A stretch of DNA of 64,000 nucleotides. Origin: CAWBBA01 sp963729795 (GTDB lineage: Bacteria > Desulfobacterota > Desulfomonilia > Desulfomonilales > Desulfomonilaceae). Shown one piece after another: positions 41,866 through 50,314 of the stretch; the first letter of the stretch is position 1; every line of letters begins with the position of its first letter. A model generated the notes under the pieces. That model was not told the origin of the DNA and searched no databases. It saw only the letters and a list, made by a program, of their open reading frames with translations. The stretch lies in the NCBI GenBank assembly GCA_963729795.1, contig CAVSPC010000063.1:1-64000 (forward strand), in the 5' to 3' direction. A program made the translations under genes and the position numbers.

Positions 41866-43206
41866 ATGGAAAAGAAAGAAGCACGAATAAATTGTAGCGG
41901 CTGTGGGACATCCTACAAGGTAAAGATTCCCGTCACGGATAAACCCGTAAGCTTTAAGTGCAAGAAATGCGGGAAAGTTCTTAAGCTCAAGATAAAGTCG
42001 GTCCCTGCCAAGTCCGGTGAACCGGCTTCGGCTCCACTTGAGCCAATGATGGAACCGCCCCCGAACTTCGAGACCACCCAGCTCCCGGATTCCAATTATT
42101 ACGATGACAGGAGCAGCGAGCCTTCCTCCCTGGTTCCTAATCTGGAAACTCATTCTTTCGGCCAGGCGCTTGAACAGCCGCCTCCTGTGCAGGACAAGAG
42201 CCGACGGTGGATAGTATTATCGGGTGACATAGTCAAAGGGCCGTTTGTCGACGACGAAATAGTCGCCATGATACGCGACGGAGACGTAACGGCAGATACT
42301 TCGCTCAGGATGGGGGAGCGGCCATGGATCAAAGCCGCGGAAATCGCCAATTTCCGAGACTTGTTTCCAAAAAGCGAAAAAAGGGCTAACAGAGGGCCTC
42401 TCGCTGCCATGACTCTGGCCAAAGATATAGAGGCAGGTGGGAAGGATCAGCCTGCGGTACCGCCTTTTTACAAGCAACTGCCAGCGATCGTTCAATATCC
42501 GATATCAGGGGGAGGTTGGCAACCTTTGGCAGTATTCATCGGTATTGCGTTTGTGCTCAGTACGGCTTTATCGTTTGAATTCCTGGTGGGGTTGCCGATA
42601 GCCTTGATAGGCTGGATATTGCTTTACGGGTATCTGAGCGGACTCATGCAGTTCAGCAGCCGCTCCCCGGCCAGCCCGCCGCCTAATTGGGACTTTGCCA
42701 CTGCTAAAGAGATGGTGACCCAGGGAGTCAAGACTTTGCTCGTTCTGGTCGTGTGTTCCCTTGTACCCGTAGGGATTCTTATCCTCGGCGTGATAGCATG
42801 CTTCCTCAATTCAGAACCGTTGGTCGGGTACATCCTTATGGCTTTGGCCATTCTCGTTTATGTTGCGTCACTTTTCGTAGTACCTGCCTCGCTTGTAGTT
42901 CTGGGCAGCTCACAAAAGATTGGGACCGCACTCAGCCCTGGCAAGATTATGGCCATAATCAAGGGGGGTGGGCAGTCCTACCGTATGTTGGCCGTCGTCT
43001 CTGTCGCCGCGGGGCTGATTTGCATGCTTGCGGTGGTGGCCGCGGTATTTCTTGCCGACATTCCTGACATAGGTTTCTTTATATCCGGTGTTGCCATGGC
43101 GCTGGCCCTTTCTTACGGTCATTTTGTGTGGTTTCACGTGCTGGGTAGGTTTACCGGGGAAAATGGGCAACTGACGCGTCAGGTCTTGTCTGCAAAGGCC
43201 GTTTGA
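41866..43206 (+). CDS. Zinc-ribbon/GYF-like membrane protein
   Basis: The protein is 446 aa from the ATG at 41866. It begins with an MJ0042-type zinc ribbon (INCSGCGTSYKVKI ... FKCKKCGK), a Pro-rich linker, then a GYF_2-like domain (WIVLSGDIVKGPFVDDEIVAMIRDGDVTADTSLRMGERPWIKA), a linker, and a C-terminal half with five or six hydrophobic helices resembling DUF4013. The membrane part is glycine-rich (VAAGLICMLAVVAAVFLADI). Its stop is one base before the next gene, so the two probably form an operon. Function unknown; such a protein may recruit others to the membrane. Confidence 0.75.
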   Translation: MEKKEARINCSGCGTSYKVKIPVTDKPVSFKCKKCGKVLKLKIKSVPAKSGEPASAPLEPMMEPPPNFETTQLPDSNYYDDRSSEPSSLVPNLETHSFGQALEQPPPVQDKSRRWIVLSGDIVKGPFVDDEIVAMIRDGDVTADTSLRMGERPWIKAAEIANFRDLFPKSEKRANRGPLAAMTLAKDIEAGGKDQPAVPPFYKQLPAIVQYPISGGGWQPLAVFIGIAFVLSTALSFEFLVGLPIALIGWILLYGYLSGLMQFSSRSPASPPPNWDFATAKEMVTQGVKTLLVLVVCSLVPVGILILGVIACFLNSEPLVGYILMALAILVYVASLFVVPASLVVLGSSQKIGTALSPGKIMAIIKGGGQSYRMLAVVSVAAGLICMLAVVAAVFLADIPDIGFFISGVAMALALSYGHFVWFHVLGRFTGENGQLTRQVLSAKAV

Positions 43207-43207
43207 T

Positions 43208-43510
43208 ATGAAGAAATTGATTCCGGAAATTAATCTGAGTGGTCCCGGCGGAAGCGGCCCGAGAATTGTGATGCTCCCGGCGCTTCTTCTGTTGTTGCTA
43301 TCGCTTTGGTGCCAGGCTCATGCCTTTGACGTGTTCGATCTTGTTCCGGGGGTCATCGAGTCCCCTGAATTCAAAGGGAAGGACCCGATACAGAAACTGC
43401 GCTTGATAGCGGAACTGCTGCGAGCAAACAGGGTTAAGCAGGCTGATGTGGCCTACATCGCCCTGGATTGGGCGGACCAATACATAGAGAGAACCGTCCG
43501 ACCAGCTTGA
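43208..43510 (+). CDS. Secreted SHOCT-like repeat protein, N-terminal part (frameshifted)
   Basis: A signal peptide (PALLLLLLSLWCQAHA) is followed by FKGKDPIQKLRLIAELLRANRVKQADVAYI. The frame stops at 43510, but a frame shifted by one base continues as DQLERLRRWAELANDEQL and matches the repeat pattern of the next open frame (43515-44201). Removing one C in GTCCGAC near 43496-43500 would fuse them into a protein of about 331 aa. I interpret the pair as one gene with a one-base insertion or sequencing error. The stop of the preceding gene is one base upstream. Confidence 0.65.
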   Translation: MKKLIPEINLSGPGGSGPRIVMLPALLLLLLSLWCQAHAFDVFDLVPGVIESPEFKGKDPIQKLRLIAELLRANRVKQADVAYIALDWADQYIERTVRPA

Positions 43511-43514
43511 ACGA

Positions 43515-44201
43515 TTGAGAAGATGGGCGGAATTGGCAAACGACGAGCAGTTAGGTCACATCAAGATTCCGAGAGATTTCTTGAATCGAGCTTTGGTTGC
43601 CGAGTATTTGGTGGGCCAGACATCCTACCTCAAGGGTACTCCACGCAAGAAGCTGGAAATATTAGCTAAACTTGCAAAAAAAAATCTCGTGGACTGGTCG
43701 GTGGCCCTAGCTTATGCCCGGCTTTACGCCGGGAGCATAATAACTGGTGCAAAAAGTTACGACTCCAAGTCCCCGCTTGAAGAGTTGAATGCTTTGAAGA
43801 AGTTGAAAGACGCCGGATTGGTGGGATGGCATTACTGGGTGCCGACCGAGGGCATCCTGGCGTCTGAAGCTTTGGCTTTGGACCGGGAGTACCGAAGGGC
43901 AGCCCCTTTCGACCAATTGGTTAAGCTTAGAGAACTTGAGAGAAAAGGCTTGATTACGGTGCAGACCAAGAAAGAACTTGAGAAGCTGCCGGTATGGCGA
44001 TTGCTGGTGTCCGATTCCTCCTTTCTCAAGGCGGACCCCGCCGCCAAGAAAGCCAGGCTGCTAAAGCTGAAGAATGAGGGCTTGGTTTCGGCTTCCACAA
44101 ACTCGGATCTAAATGGATTGTTTCATCCCATACCTCTGACTTCGCCGCTGGAAGTAAGACCCAACCCGCTCCCGCAAAAAAATTCCCCCCCTGCAAAGTG
44201 A
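43515..44201 (+). CDS. SHOCT-like tandem repeat protein, C-terminal part
   Basis: About 228 residues are made of units of 35-45 aa that look like SHOCT (short C-terminal) motifs: P..(K/E)L..L..L...GL(V/I). Examples are TPRKKLEILAKLAKKNLV, SPLEELNALKKLKDAGLV, PFDQLVKLRELERKGLIT and PAAKKARLLKLKNEGLVS. Together with the upstream fragment there are about six units. SHOCT motifs normally occur once at protein C-termini, so a tandem array is unusual. The TTG at 43515 lacks a ribosome site, which also supports fusion with the preceding frame. Confidence 0.65.
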   Translation: MRRWAELANDEQLGHIKIPRDFLNRALVAEYLVGQTSYLKGTPRKKLEILAKLAKKNLVDWSVALAYARLYAGSIITGAKSYDSKSPLEELNALKKLKDAGLVGWHYWVPTEGILASEALALDREYRRAAPFDQLVKLRELERKGLITVQTKKELEKLPVWRLLVSDSSFLKADPAAKKARLLKLKNEGLVSASTNSDLNGLFHPIPLTSPLEVRPNPLPQKNSPPAK

Positions 44202-44294
44202 CTGTACGATTTTTTGGGGGGGCCGAGATATGCTATATTTACCATATTGTGATCGAGAAGCGTGTCAGGCCATGTGACCGGAAAGGAACCTACT

Positions 44295-47200
44295 TTGTGT
44301 GGAATAGCAGGCTTCGTAAGCAACGGCCGATGGCAGGAAGTGCCTGATTTATCCTGGATCGACAGCATCCTCAACCAAATGGAAGCCCTTTGGACCGACC
44401 CCGGTCGGCTGGAAGAATTTGACAGACCTCTCAAGGAACTTGTGAGCCGATTCGATGATCTGATGTCATTCGGCTGTCACATGGCCCTCATTGAGGGTGA
44501 GGCGGCGGCGGTCCTGCCGAAGATGGAACGCCTTGCCGATCTCCTCAATCGCGTGCTGGGACGAACGGCGGATTTGACTGCATCGCAAGGCCGGACCGAT
44601 GCCCTTGAACAACTGGAGGAAGATGCGCGGGACTGTCTGTGGCAAATCAAGGAGGAGGTTCTTGGAAACGTGGTTCGGACCGCAAATTTGTTGCCGGGGG
44701 GATTGGCAACACCCAATTCCGGGCGTGCTCGCCATTTGGTGGCGTGGGCGGTCGAGCAAGTGATGGAGAACATTGACCGCCTGGAGGTTCGCGGCCGAGA
44801 TTCAGCGGGAATAGCAATTCAATGTTTGCTGCTCAAGAACGCCGACTTGGATGCTGTTTTGGGGAGAGAGGCTCAAGGCACTGGGCCCTGTGCCGAAACA
44901 TTAAAGAGTGGAGCCCAAAGAATTATAAGCACGACAAAACTGGCCGATGCCCGGATCTCCTATACATTTGTATACAAGATTGCGAATCTCGTGGGCCGCC
45001 TTGGTGACAACACGAGCCGACTCCGAGATGCCATTCGTGGCGACAAGTTGCTGTGGAAAATTGCAGCCTTGACCGAGCAGGTAAACATTATCGCTCACAC
45101 GCGTTGGGCTTCTAATGGCATCATCAGCCTGTCGAATTGCCATCCGGTTGACGGCTGCCTGTGCGATCGAGATCACCTTGCCACCATCGAAGATACGAGG
45201 GCGCAATTTGTCCTCAATGGGGACGTGGATAACTATCAGACTCTGATGGACGCGGTGGTGAGGGGCGAAGGATACGAGATTGATCCTTTGATAACCACAG
45301 ACACGAAGATCTTACCGCTGCTGTATCGTCTTGGCACAGATCCGGCCAAATCGCCCGAAGATCGGTTCGCAGCAGTGCTGAACGCTTGTGAAGGGTCGAT
45401 GGCTGTTGTCATGCAGCACCCTCATTATCCGCGAACATTGTTCCTCGGGCAGAAGGGGAGCGGTCAAAGTCTATTTGTGGGGAAACTCAACGACGGGTTC
45501 ATGTTTGCATCCGAGGTCTATGGACTGGCGGCTCGTACCCGCCGGTCGTACAGCCTTTCCGGCACCGAGCGCGGCGGAACTCAGGTCGTCCTGACCGTAG
45601 GCGCGTCCGATCCTGACCGGATGATCGGCCGGTATTTGGAAGACGGCCAGCCATTCGGCATCAAAGGTGAACCCATCTATATTCATTCCCGTGATATTTT
45701 TCGCGGCTCTTACAATTATTATTTCGAAAAGGAGATACACGAGGCTCCATCCAGCATAAGAAAGACCATCAGGCACAAGTACCGAAAAGTGGCAGGCAGA
45801 ATAGACTTCTCTAAGGAGGGCAGCGGAAGCTTCAGTCGCCTTCTGGGCCGACTGCGAGATCCTGAGCTGCCTCCAATAAAGAGGATCATGGTTATCGGCC
45901 AGGGGACGGCTTCAGTTGCCGCCATGGGAGCCGCTCATTTGATCGACCGGGCGCTCGGGGGATCCCGTATTTCGATAGACTGGCGGAAATCCTCTGAAAT
46001 GTCGGGCTTCCTTTCTGAAAAACCTCTCTCAGACATGCTACTGATAGCGATTTCCCAGAGCGGGACCACCACTGACACAAATCGCACGGTGGATGTGGCC
46101 GGCTCACAGGGTGCGTGGATTCATGCCATCGTGAACCGCCGTAACTCTCCGTTGGTGGCCAAGTCCAATTCGCATTTCTATACAAGCGACGGTCGTGACG
46201 TGGAGATGGCCGTAGCATCCACCAAGGCGTTCTACTCTCAGATCGCGGCCGCTAAACTCACGGCCCTCTTACTGGCCCAAGAATTTAGCACCTTAGCAGA
46301 AGAAGAAATCTACGAGGAGATCCAGGAATTAGAGAGACTCCCAGGTGAAATTGAATCTGTGTTGATGCAATGCGACTCCATTAAAGAGTCCGCGGAAAAG
46401 TACGGCCCGGCCAACCGCAATTGGGCGGTAGTCGGAAACGGCCCCAACAAAATCGCTGCGGACGAAATCAGGATCAAGCTTAGCGAGCTTTGTTACAAGT
46501 CGATTCCTTGCGATTTCACTGAAGATAAGAAGCACATTGATCTTTCAACCGAGCCTCTGACATTAGTGGTGGCCAATGATCTGCCGGAACAACTCGTTCA
46601 AGATACGGTGAAAGAGGTTGCCATTTTCAAAGCCCATAACGGCAAGCCACTGGTGTTATGCGCCCGCGGCGAGCAACGCTTCAAGGAGCATGCGGAACGC
46701 TTGATCGAACTGCCGACTATTGGGGCAGGACTAGGTTTCGTCTTGGCCACAGTGGCGGGACATCTGTGGGGATTTTATGCTGCAAAAGCGATAGATGCCA
46801 CCGCTGAAGACCTTCGAAATGTCCGATCTGTGTTGGCCAAAGCTCTGGAAGAACCGGACGGTTGGGATCCGGATGCTTTGAGATCGAAGCTGGGGAAGGT
46901 GATGAAGCTCATAAGCTCGGGAGAGATGAATGCTTCGCTCCCGGCATCGACGGTTGCAGCCCTAGCCTTTTACTCTGCAGGACTTGAGTACAGCCCACAC
47001 GGACGCGAAGTAGCAAAGCTTGATATCGAAGAAGGTATTACAATACTCAACAGGGCCATAGAAGACATGACTCGGCCCATTGACACGATCCGACATCAAG
47101 CCAAGACCGTGACTGTCGGTATTTCTCGACCGCAAGAAGTGTTGCCGCCTGTCTTGCTGAGTGCTCTTGAGCAACTGTCCGTACTTCCCGGCCACATCAG

Positions 47201-47720
47201 GGAGCAGGATCGGCGACTGTTGCGCACTGTATCTCCTCTCATTGTGGCAGCACAGGGCGGCCTGCTTTACAAAATTATCAAAGCGACGCGGGGCGCGCCA
47301 GGCAGCGACCGTCTATGGATTCAAGTGACCGACAGGTTCGGGATGTGCGTAGGCAAGACATCACGATATGACCGACCCAAACCTGCCGGTGGTAGCAAAC
47401 GCACCACGTTGAGGGTTGAACGAGCTGTATGGAGTTCCGGTCCGGACGGCAGTGAGAGTTTGTTGCTCCTTCCACTATTTGATGAGGAAGTGGGTGAGGG
47501 CAATGGCGTAGTGCTTTTTCATCTCATTTTTGCTGAACAAGCTCCCATTCAACAAAAGATGGCAGTTCTCCGTGCCCTGGGAACGCGGTACCATGATGTA
47601 ATGGAGTGGCTCGAGGAAGTCTCTAATTCGCGGAGCCTGGAGGAAGTGCTGGCAATTGTCTCCCCACGGGACCTGATTCTCGCTCCTGTAGACAGTTTGG
47701 TGCCTAGGGGAAGCAAGTGA
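44295..47720 (+). CDS. Very large GlmS-like protein (class II amidotransferase plus two SIS domains)
   Basis: The start is the TTG at 44295, so the product begins Met-Cys-Gly-Ile-Ala-Gly, which places Cys2 as the Ntn nucleophile; AAAGGA lies upstream. The protein is 1141 aa against about 600 for GlmS. Conserved amidotransferase pieces are RGRDSAGIAIQ (about residue 165, normally near 27), HTRWASNG (about 267) and NGDVDNYQTL (about 308). Two SIS domains follow (VIGQGTASVAAMGAAHLIDRA near 535; NWAVVGNGPNKIAADEIRIKL near 720). About 270 extra C-terminal residues replace the GlmS tail and its usual terminal KSVTVE motif. It may make glucosamine 6-phosphate or a related sugar; the activity is not certain. 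Confidence 0.8.
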   Translation: MCGIAGFVSNGRWQEVPDLSWIDSILNQMEALWTDPGRLEEFDRPLKELVSRFDDLMSFGCHMALIEGEAAAVLPKMERLADLLNRVLGRTADLTASQGRTDALEQLEEDARDCLWQIKEEVLGNVVRTANLLPGGLATPNSGRARHLVAWAVEQVMENIDRLEVRGRDSAGIAIQCLLLKNADLDAVLGREAQGTGPCAETLKSGAQRIISTTKLADARISYTFVYKIANLVGRLGDNTSRLRDAIRGDKLLWKIAALTEQVNIIAHTRWASNGIISLSNCHPVDGCLCDRDHLATIEDTRAQFVLNGDVDNYQTLMDAVVRGEGYEIDPLITTDTKILPLLYRLGTDPAKSPEDRFAAVLNACEGSMAVVMQHPHYPRTLFLGQKGSGQSLFVGKLNDGFMFASEVYGLAARTRRSYSLSGTERGGTQVVLTVGASDPDRMIGRYLEDGQPFGIKGEPIYIHSRDIFRGSYNYYFEKEIHEAPSSIRKTIRHKYRKVAGRIDFSKEGSGSFSRLLGRLRDPELPPIKRIMVIGQGTASVAAMGAAHLIDRALGGSRISIDWRKSSEMSGFLSEKPLSDMLLIAISQSGTTTDTNRTVDVAGSQGAWIHAIVNRRNSPLVAKSNSHFYTSDGRDVEMAVASTKAFYSQIAAAKLTALLLAQEFSTLAEEEIYEEIQELERLPGEIESVLMQCDSIKESAEKYGPANRNWAVVGNGPNKIAADEIRIKLSELCYKSIPCDFTEDKKHIDLSTEPLTLVVANDLPEQLVQDTVKEVAIFKAHNGKPLVLCARGEQRFKEHAERLIELPTIGAGLGFVLATVAGHLWGFYAAKAIDATAEDLRNVRSVLAKALEEPDGWDPDALRSKLGKVMKLISSGEMNASLPASTVAALAFYSAGLEYSPHGREVAKLDIEEGITILNRAIEDMTRPIDTIRHQAKTVTVGISRPQEVLPPVLLSALEQLSVLPGHIREQDRRLLRTVSPLIVAAQGGLLYKIIKATRGAPGSDRLWIQVTDRFGMCVGKTSRYDRPKPAGGSKRTTLRVERAVWSSGPDGSESLLLLPLFDEEVGEGNGVVLFHLIFAEQAPIQQKMAVLRALGTRYHDVMEWLEEVSNSRSLEEVLAIVSPRDLILAPVDSLVPRGSK

Positions 47721-47869
47721 TGCCGGTCGCCTTCAGGCAAGCGGTACCAGTTCGCGATCAAACGCTAAATTCAGCACGGGTCTGACAAAGCCCAGGTCCG
47801 TGACACCCCCCCGCAAGTGACGTTGTGTTTGTGGTAGGACAGTCACGCCCGGGCGTGATTGCCTATCGT

Positions 47870-47988
47870 TATGCCCGCGTACACGGGCACACAGACCGGA
47901 CGGATCGGAGTCCGGGGTGACGAATGGCAGCCAAGATGCTTGCCTCACCATATCCTGTCCAGGATTGTCACTTGTTTGACGGTGCGGG
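47870..47988. repeat. Dispersed repeat CGCGTACACGGGC ... TTTGACGGTGC, copy 1
   Basis: The sequence from GCCCGCGTACACGGGCA through GATCGGAGTCCGGGGTGACG to AGGATTGTCAC and TTTGACGGTGC is matched in order at 60881-61022 by GCCCGCGTACGCGGGCA and the same later blocks. It is non-coding and contains short hairpins. Confidence 0.65.
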
Positions 47989-47992
47989 GGTA

Positions 47993-49003
47993 TCAGTTCG
48001 CGAGGTAGCCTTCGTGCATTAGCGACCGCTTCACTTTGCGTCCCAAGCCTTTGGGCACCCTCAGGGGGAACCCCAAGGGACTGCGCTTGTCTGCTTTCGG
48101 GAGTACCCCGGTCGACGGATCAACGCCGGGATTCAGTTCCCAGATGGCTCGGGCATTGGTATTGCACCAGTTGGCCACCACATAAAGAGGCAAATCCTTG
48201 AGTAGTTTCAATCGGCCGAGAAAGTCATGAGACAGGGGCGGCAATGGGGGAACCGCAACTCCGTAGAAACTCTTGTGAGTGTCGATAATTTTCAGCGCGA
48301 CCAGTCGAGGGATGATAACTTCCGAGTAGCTGGGCATGACCATATCCCAGTAGGAAAAGCCTTTAGCCTTGCTCATAATTACATCAATGTTGTCGGCTCC
48401 ATCCACAAAGGCGCAAATCGTCAATAGCCAATCGGAACCAGACTTTCTGCGAAGGATTCCCTGAAGAATGGTGCTAGCAATTCTGGTGGAAAGGGTGGGA
48501 TCTCTGCGATCGTCCCAGTCATCAGTCACGATCCACTGGCCCGATGAAGAATCTTTCTTACTTTTGATCGACCCCAACGCCCACCATCCTACTCCTCCGG
48601 CGCGGTTTCGGAAATTGGGGAGCAGGTCGCTGAGCACGGCCGCAAGATAGATCAGGTCACTAGGAACTTTTTGCTCGGTCAGTACCTGCCTAATCATGGG
48701 ACCGTAAAGTCCCATCCTGTCGAACCACCCCATCATAATGGCGCGCCGGTCCATCAATAGATAGTTTATCTGATCGACGACGCGCGATGAGACCTCATGG
48801 CGGTCGATGGGGATACGTACCCCTGCAAAGGTGACACCTTGCTTCTGAACGTCAGGGGGTAAGATATAATTTGCCCGAGAATAACCCGGGGCCTCGGCCG
48901 CGTAACTCGGTTCGCAAGGGGTTCCCAGGAACAAGATCCCCGCCAGGAGACCAGCTCCGAGGTTGAAGAACAGATTTGCGGGATTGCCGTACTTCCTGTT
49001 CAT
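47993..49003 (-). CDS. Lytic-transglycosylase-like protein lacking the catalytic glutamate
   Basis: This 336-residue protein with a signal peptide (LGAGLLAGILFLGTPCEPSYA) resembles the N-terminal part and SLT region of MltD-type enzymes: the RHEVSSRVVDQINYLL segment and DLIYLAAVLSDLLPNFRNRAGGVGWWALGSIKS. In the active homologue at 13716 the corresponding stretch is YLVMLESGANPEARSRANALGMW, so Glu is replaced by Leu here and AYNSG is not found. A C-terminal LysM-like tail (DLPLYVVANWCNTNARAIWELNPGV) may bind peptidoglycan. It is probably a non-catalytic envelope protein. Convergent with the GlmS-like gene. Confidence 0.72.
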   Translation of the reverse strand: MNRKYGNPANLFFNLGAGLLAGILFLGTPCEPSYAAEAPGYSRANYILPPDVQKQGVTFAGVRIPIDRHEVSSRVVDQINYLLMDRRAIMMGWFDRMGLYGPMIRQVLTEQKVPSDLIYLAAVLSDLLPNFRNRAGGVGWWALGSIKSKKDSSSGQWIVTDDWDDRRDPTLSTRIASTILQGILRRKSGSDWLLTICAFVDGADNIDVIMSKAKGFSYWDMVMPSYSEVIIPRLVALKIIDTHKSFYGVAVPPLPPLSHDFLGRLKLLKDLPLYVVANWCNTNARAIWELNPGVDPSTGVLPKADKRSPLGFPLRVPKGLGRKVKRSLMHEGYLAN

Positions 49004-49093
49004 GTACCGTTCAAATCAAATGACGGGAAAAAGATCCTAATCTCGCAACAGATTTCAAACATTGCTCCGCTATATGGCATCGACAATTCCAAT

Positions 49094-49369
49094 TTAAGAA
49101 TTGGTCCGTTCCTTCAGTTCTTTACCGGTTTTGAAAAAAGGCAAGTGTTTACTTTTAACGGTGATCTGTTCGCCCGTCTTGGGGTTCCTTCCTGTGTAAC
49201 CTTCATAATTCTTAACCACGAACGAACCGAACCCGCGTACCTCGATCCTGTCGCCTGCTATCAGCGCGGCAGACATGGTGTTGAAAACCATATCCACCAC
49301 CTCTTCAGCCTTGCGAAGCGGCAGATCCAACTCTTTAGCCAAGGATTTTACCAGGTCGGATTTGTTCAT
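49094..49369 (-). CDS. HU/IHF family DNA-binding protein, second paralogue
   Basis: This 91-residue protein is close to the product of 3304-3585 (MNKSDLVKSLAKELDLPLRKAEEVVDMVF, GDRIEVRGFGSFVVKNYEGYTGRNPKTGEQ). The shared GRNPKTG tip and PFFKTGKEL tail place both in the same IHF-beta-like group. A good ribosome site (AGGAG) precedes the ATG. It is monocistronic; a promoter-like pair lies about 250 bases upstream. Three HU/IHF proteins in one 64-kb window suggests hetero-dimers or condition-specific forms. Confidence 0.92.
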   Translation of the reverse strand: MNKSDLVKSLAKELDLPLRKAEEVVDMVFNTMSAALIAGDRIEVRGFGSFVVKNYEGYTGRNPKTGEQITVKSKHLPFFKTGKELKERTNS

Positions 49370-49613
49370 TGCAAACTCCTATTATGTCTCGAACTGTTGT
49401 TTTCTGCGCGTAAGCTAAGGAACGCCCGGCAATTACTGTCTACGAGGCCCGCTATTAGCCTGATGTCAGCGCATTCAAGCCGGAAATAAACTCCGCCCTC
49501 GGTTCCATTTATGCATCGCCAGTCCTGCTGCCTGGTAGCTAAGGCTCGGTACTCTCCCAAAAAAAATCAAAGTGAGACCCCGAAAAAGGTGAGAGCGCGA
49601 AAACAAGGGTATA

Positions 49614-49643
49614 TTTTTAGACTCCCTGGCAAATTCTTGTCAA
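49614..49643 (-). promoter_or_regulatory. Possible σ70 promoter for the HU/IHF gene
   Basis: On the minus strand TTGACA (49638-49643) is followed after 18 bases by TAAAAA (49614-49619). It would give a leader of about 240 bases before the gene at 49369. Motif match only. Confidence 0.4.
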
Positions 49644-49768
49644 GAGATTTTGGGCAAACAGCTATAGAAGGGTCTTTCCGAGTTACGTATAGCGGAAATG
49701 AGACCTTTGCAGCGAGGACGTAGGAGACTCCTGCCCAATGCCCCTTCATTCCCATCCGCTGCCGGTTC

Positions 49769-50314
49769 TCAGCGGAACCTTATGTTAGATGGCTGGTTCG
49801 CTTCATAACTGGGTGATGCCGGCGTAGCCGGGGCTCGATGATTCCTGTACTGGATGTAGGCCTCGTCCAACAGAAGTTCTTTCAGTTCGGCGATTAGCCG
49901 TATTCTCTCTCGGGAAATGCTCGTGAAGTTGGCGATAGAGGAGTTGCCTCGCCTTCTGCCCCCTATCGCGGCGCAGCGCTGAAGGTCCTTGAAACAATAC
50001 TGTTCTTGGTCCGCCAACTCGCGGCATCTCTCACCCGCTTCAGCCAGCCTCTCACTGCGCTCCTTGAGAGCAGCCCGAACTATCCGAGCTATGGGCTTCC
50101 GGCTTTCACGCTTTCCTATCTCCTGCGTGATTTGCGGACCGATCGATTCATATTTGACCTTCCGATAACTCTCCATGCCGGCTCGAAGAGATTCATAGGC
50201 ACTGGACCATTTCGCCTGCTCGTCGCCACACGGGCCGGGAAGCGTTTCCGACAAGATAGGCGTACCTGTGAGAAAAAAAAGTGCAAGAGCGAGGAGGACA
50301 AATACACGAGTCAT
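49769..50314 (-). CDS. Secreted α-helical protein of unknown function
   Basis: This 181-residue protein has a signal peptide (MTRVFVLLALALFFLTGTPILS) and a charged helical mature part with three cysteines (CGDEQ, CREL, CFKDLQRC) that could form disulfides. The C-terminus is proline-rich and disordered. I see no known family. Its ATG overlaps the stop of the upstream phosphodiester-glycosidase-like gene by 4 bp (ATGA), which indicates translational coupling and suggests a shared role in the envelope. Confidence 0.65.
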   Translation of the reverse strand: MTRVFVLLALALFFLTGTPILSETLPGPCGDEQAKWSSAYESLRAGMESYRKVKYESIGPQITQEIGKRESRKPIARIVRAALKERSERLAEAGERCRELADQEQYCFKDLQRCAAIGGRRRGNSSIANFTSISRERIRLIAELKELLLDEAYIQYRNHRAPATPASPSYEANQPSNIRFR

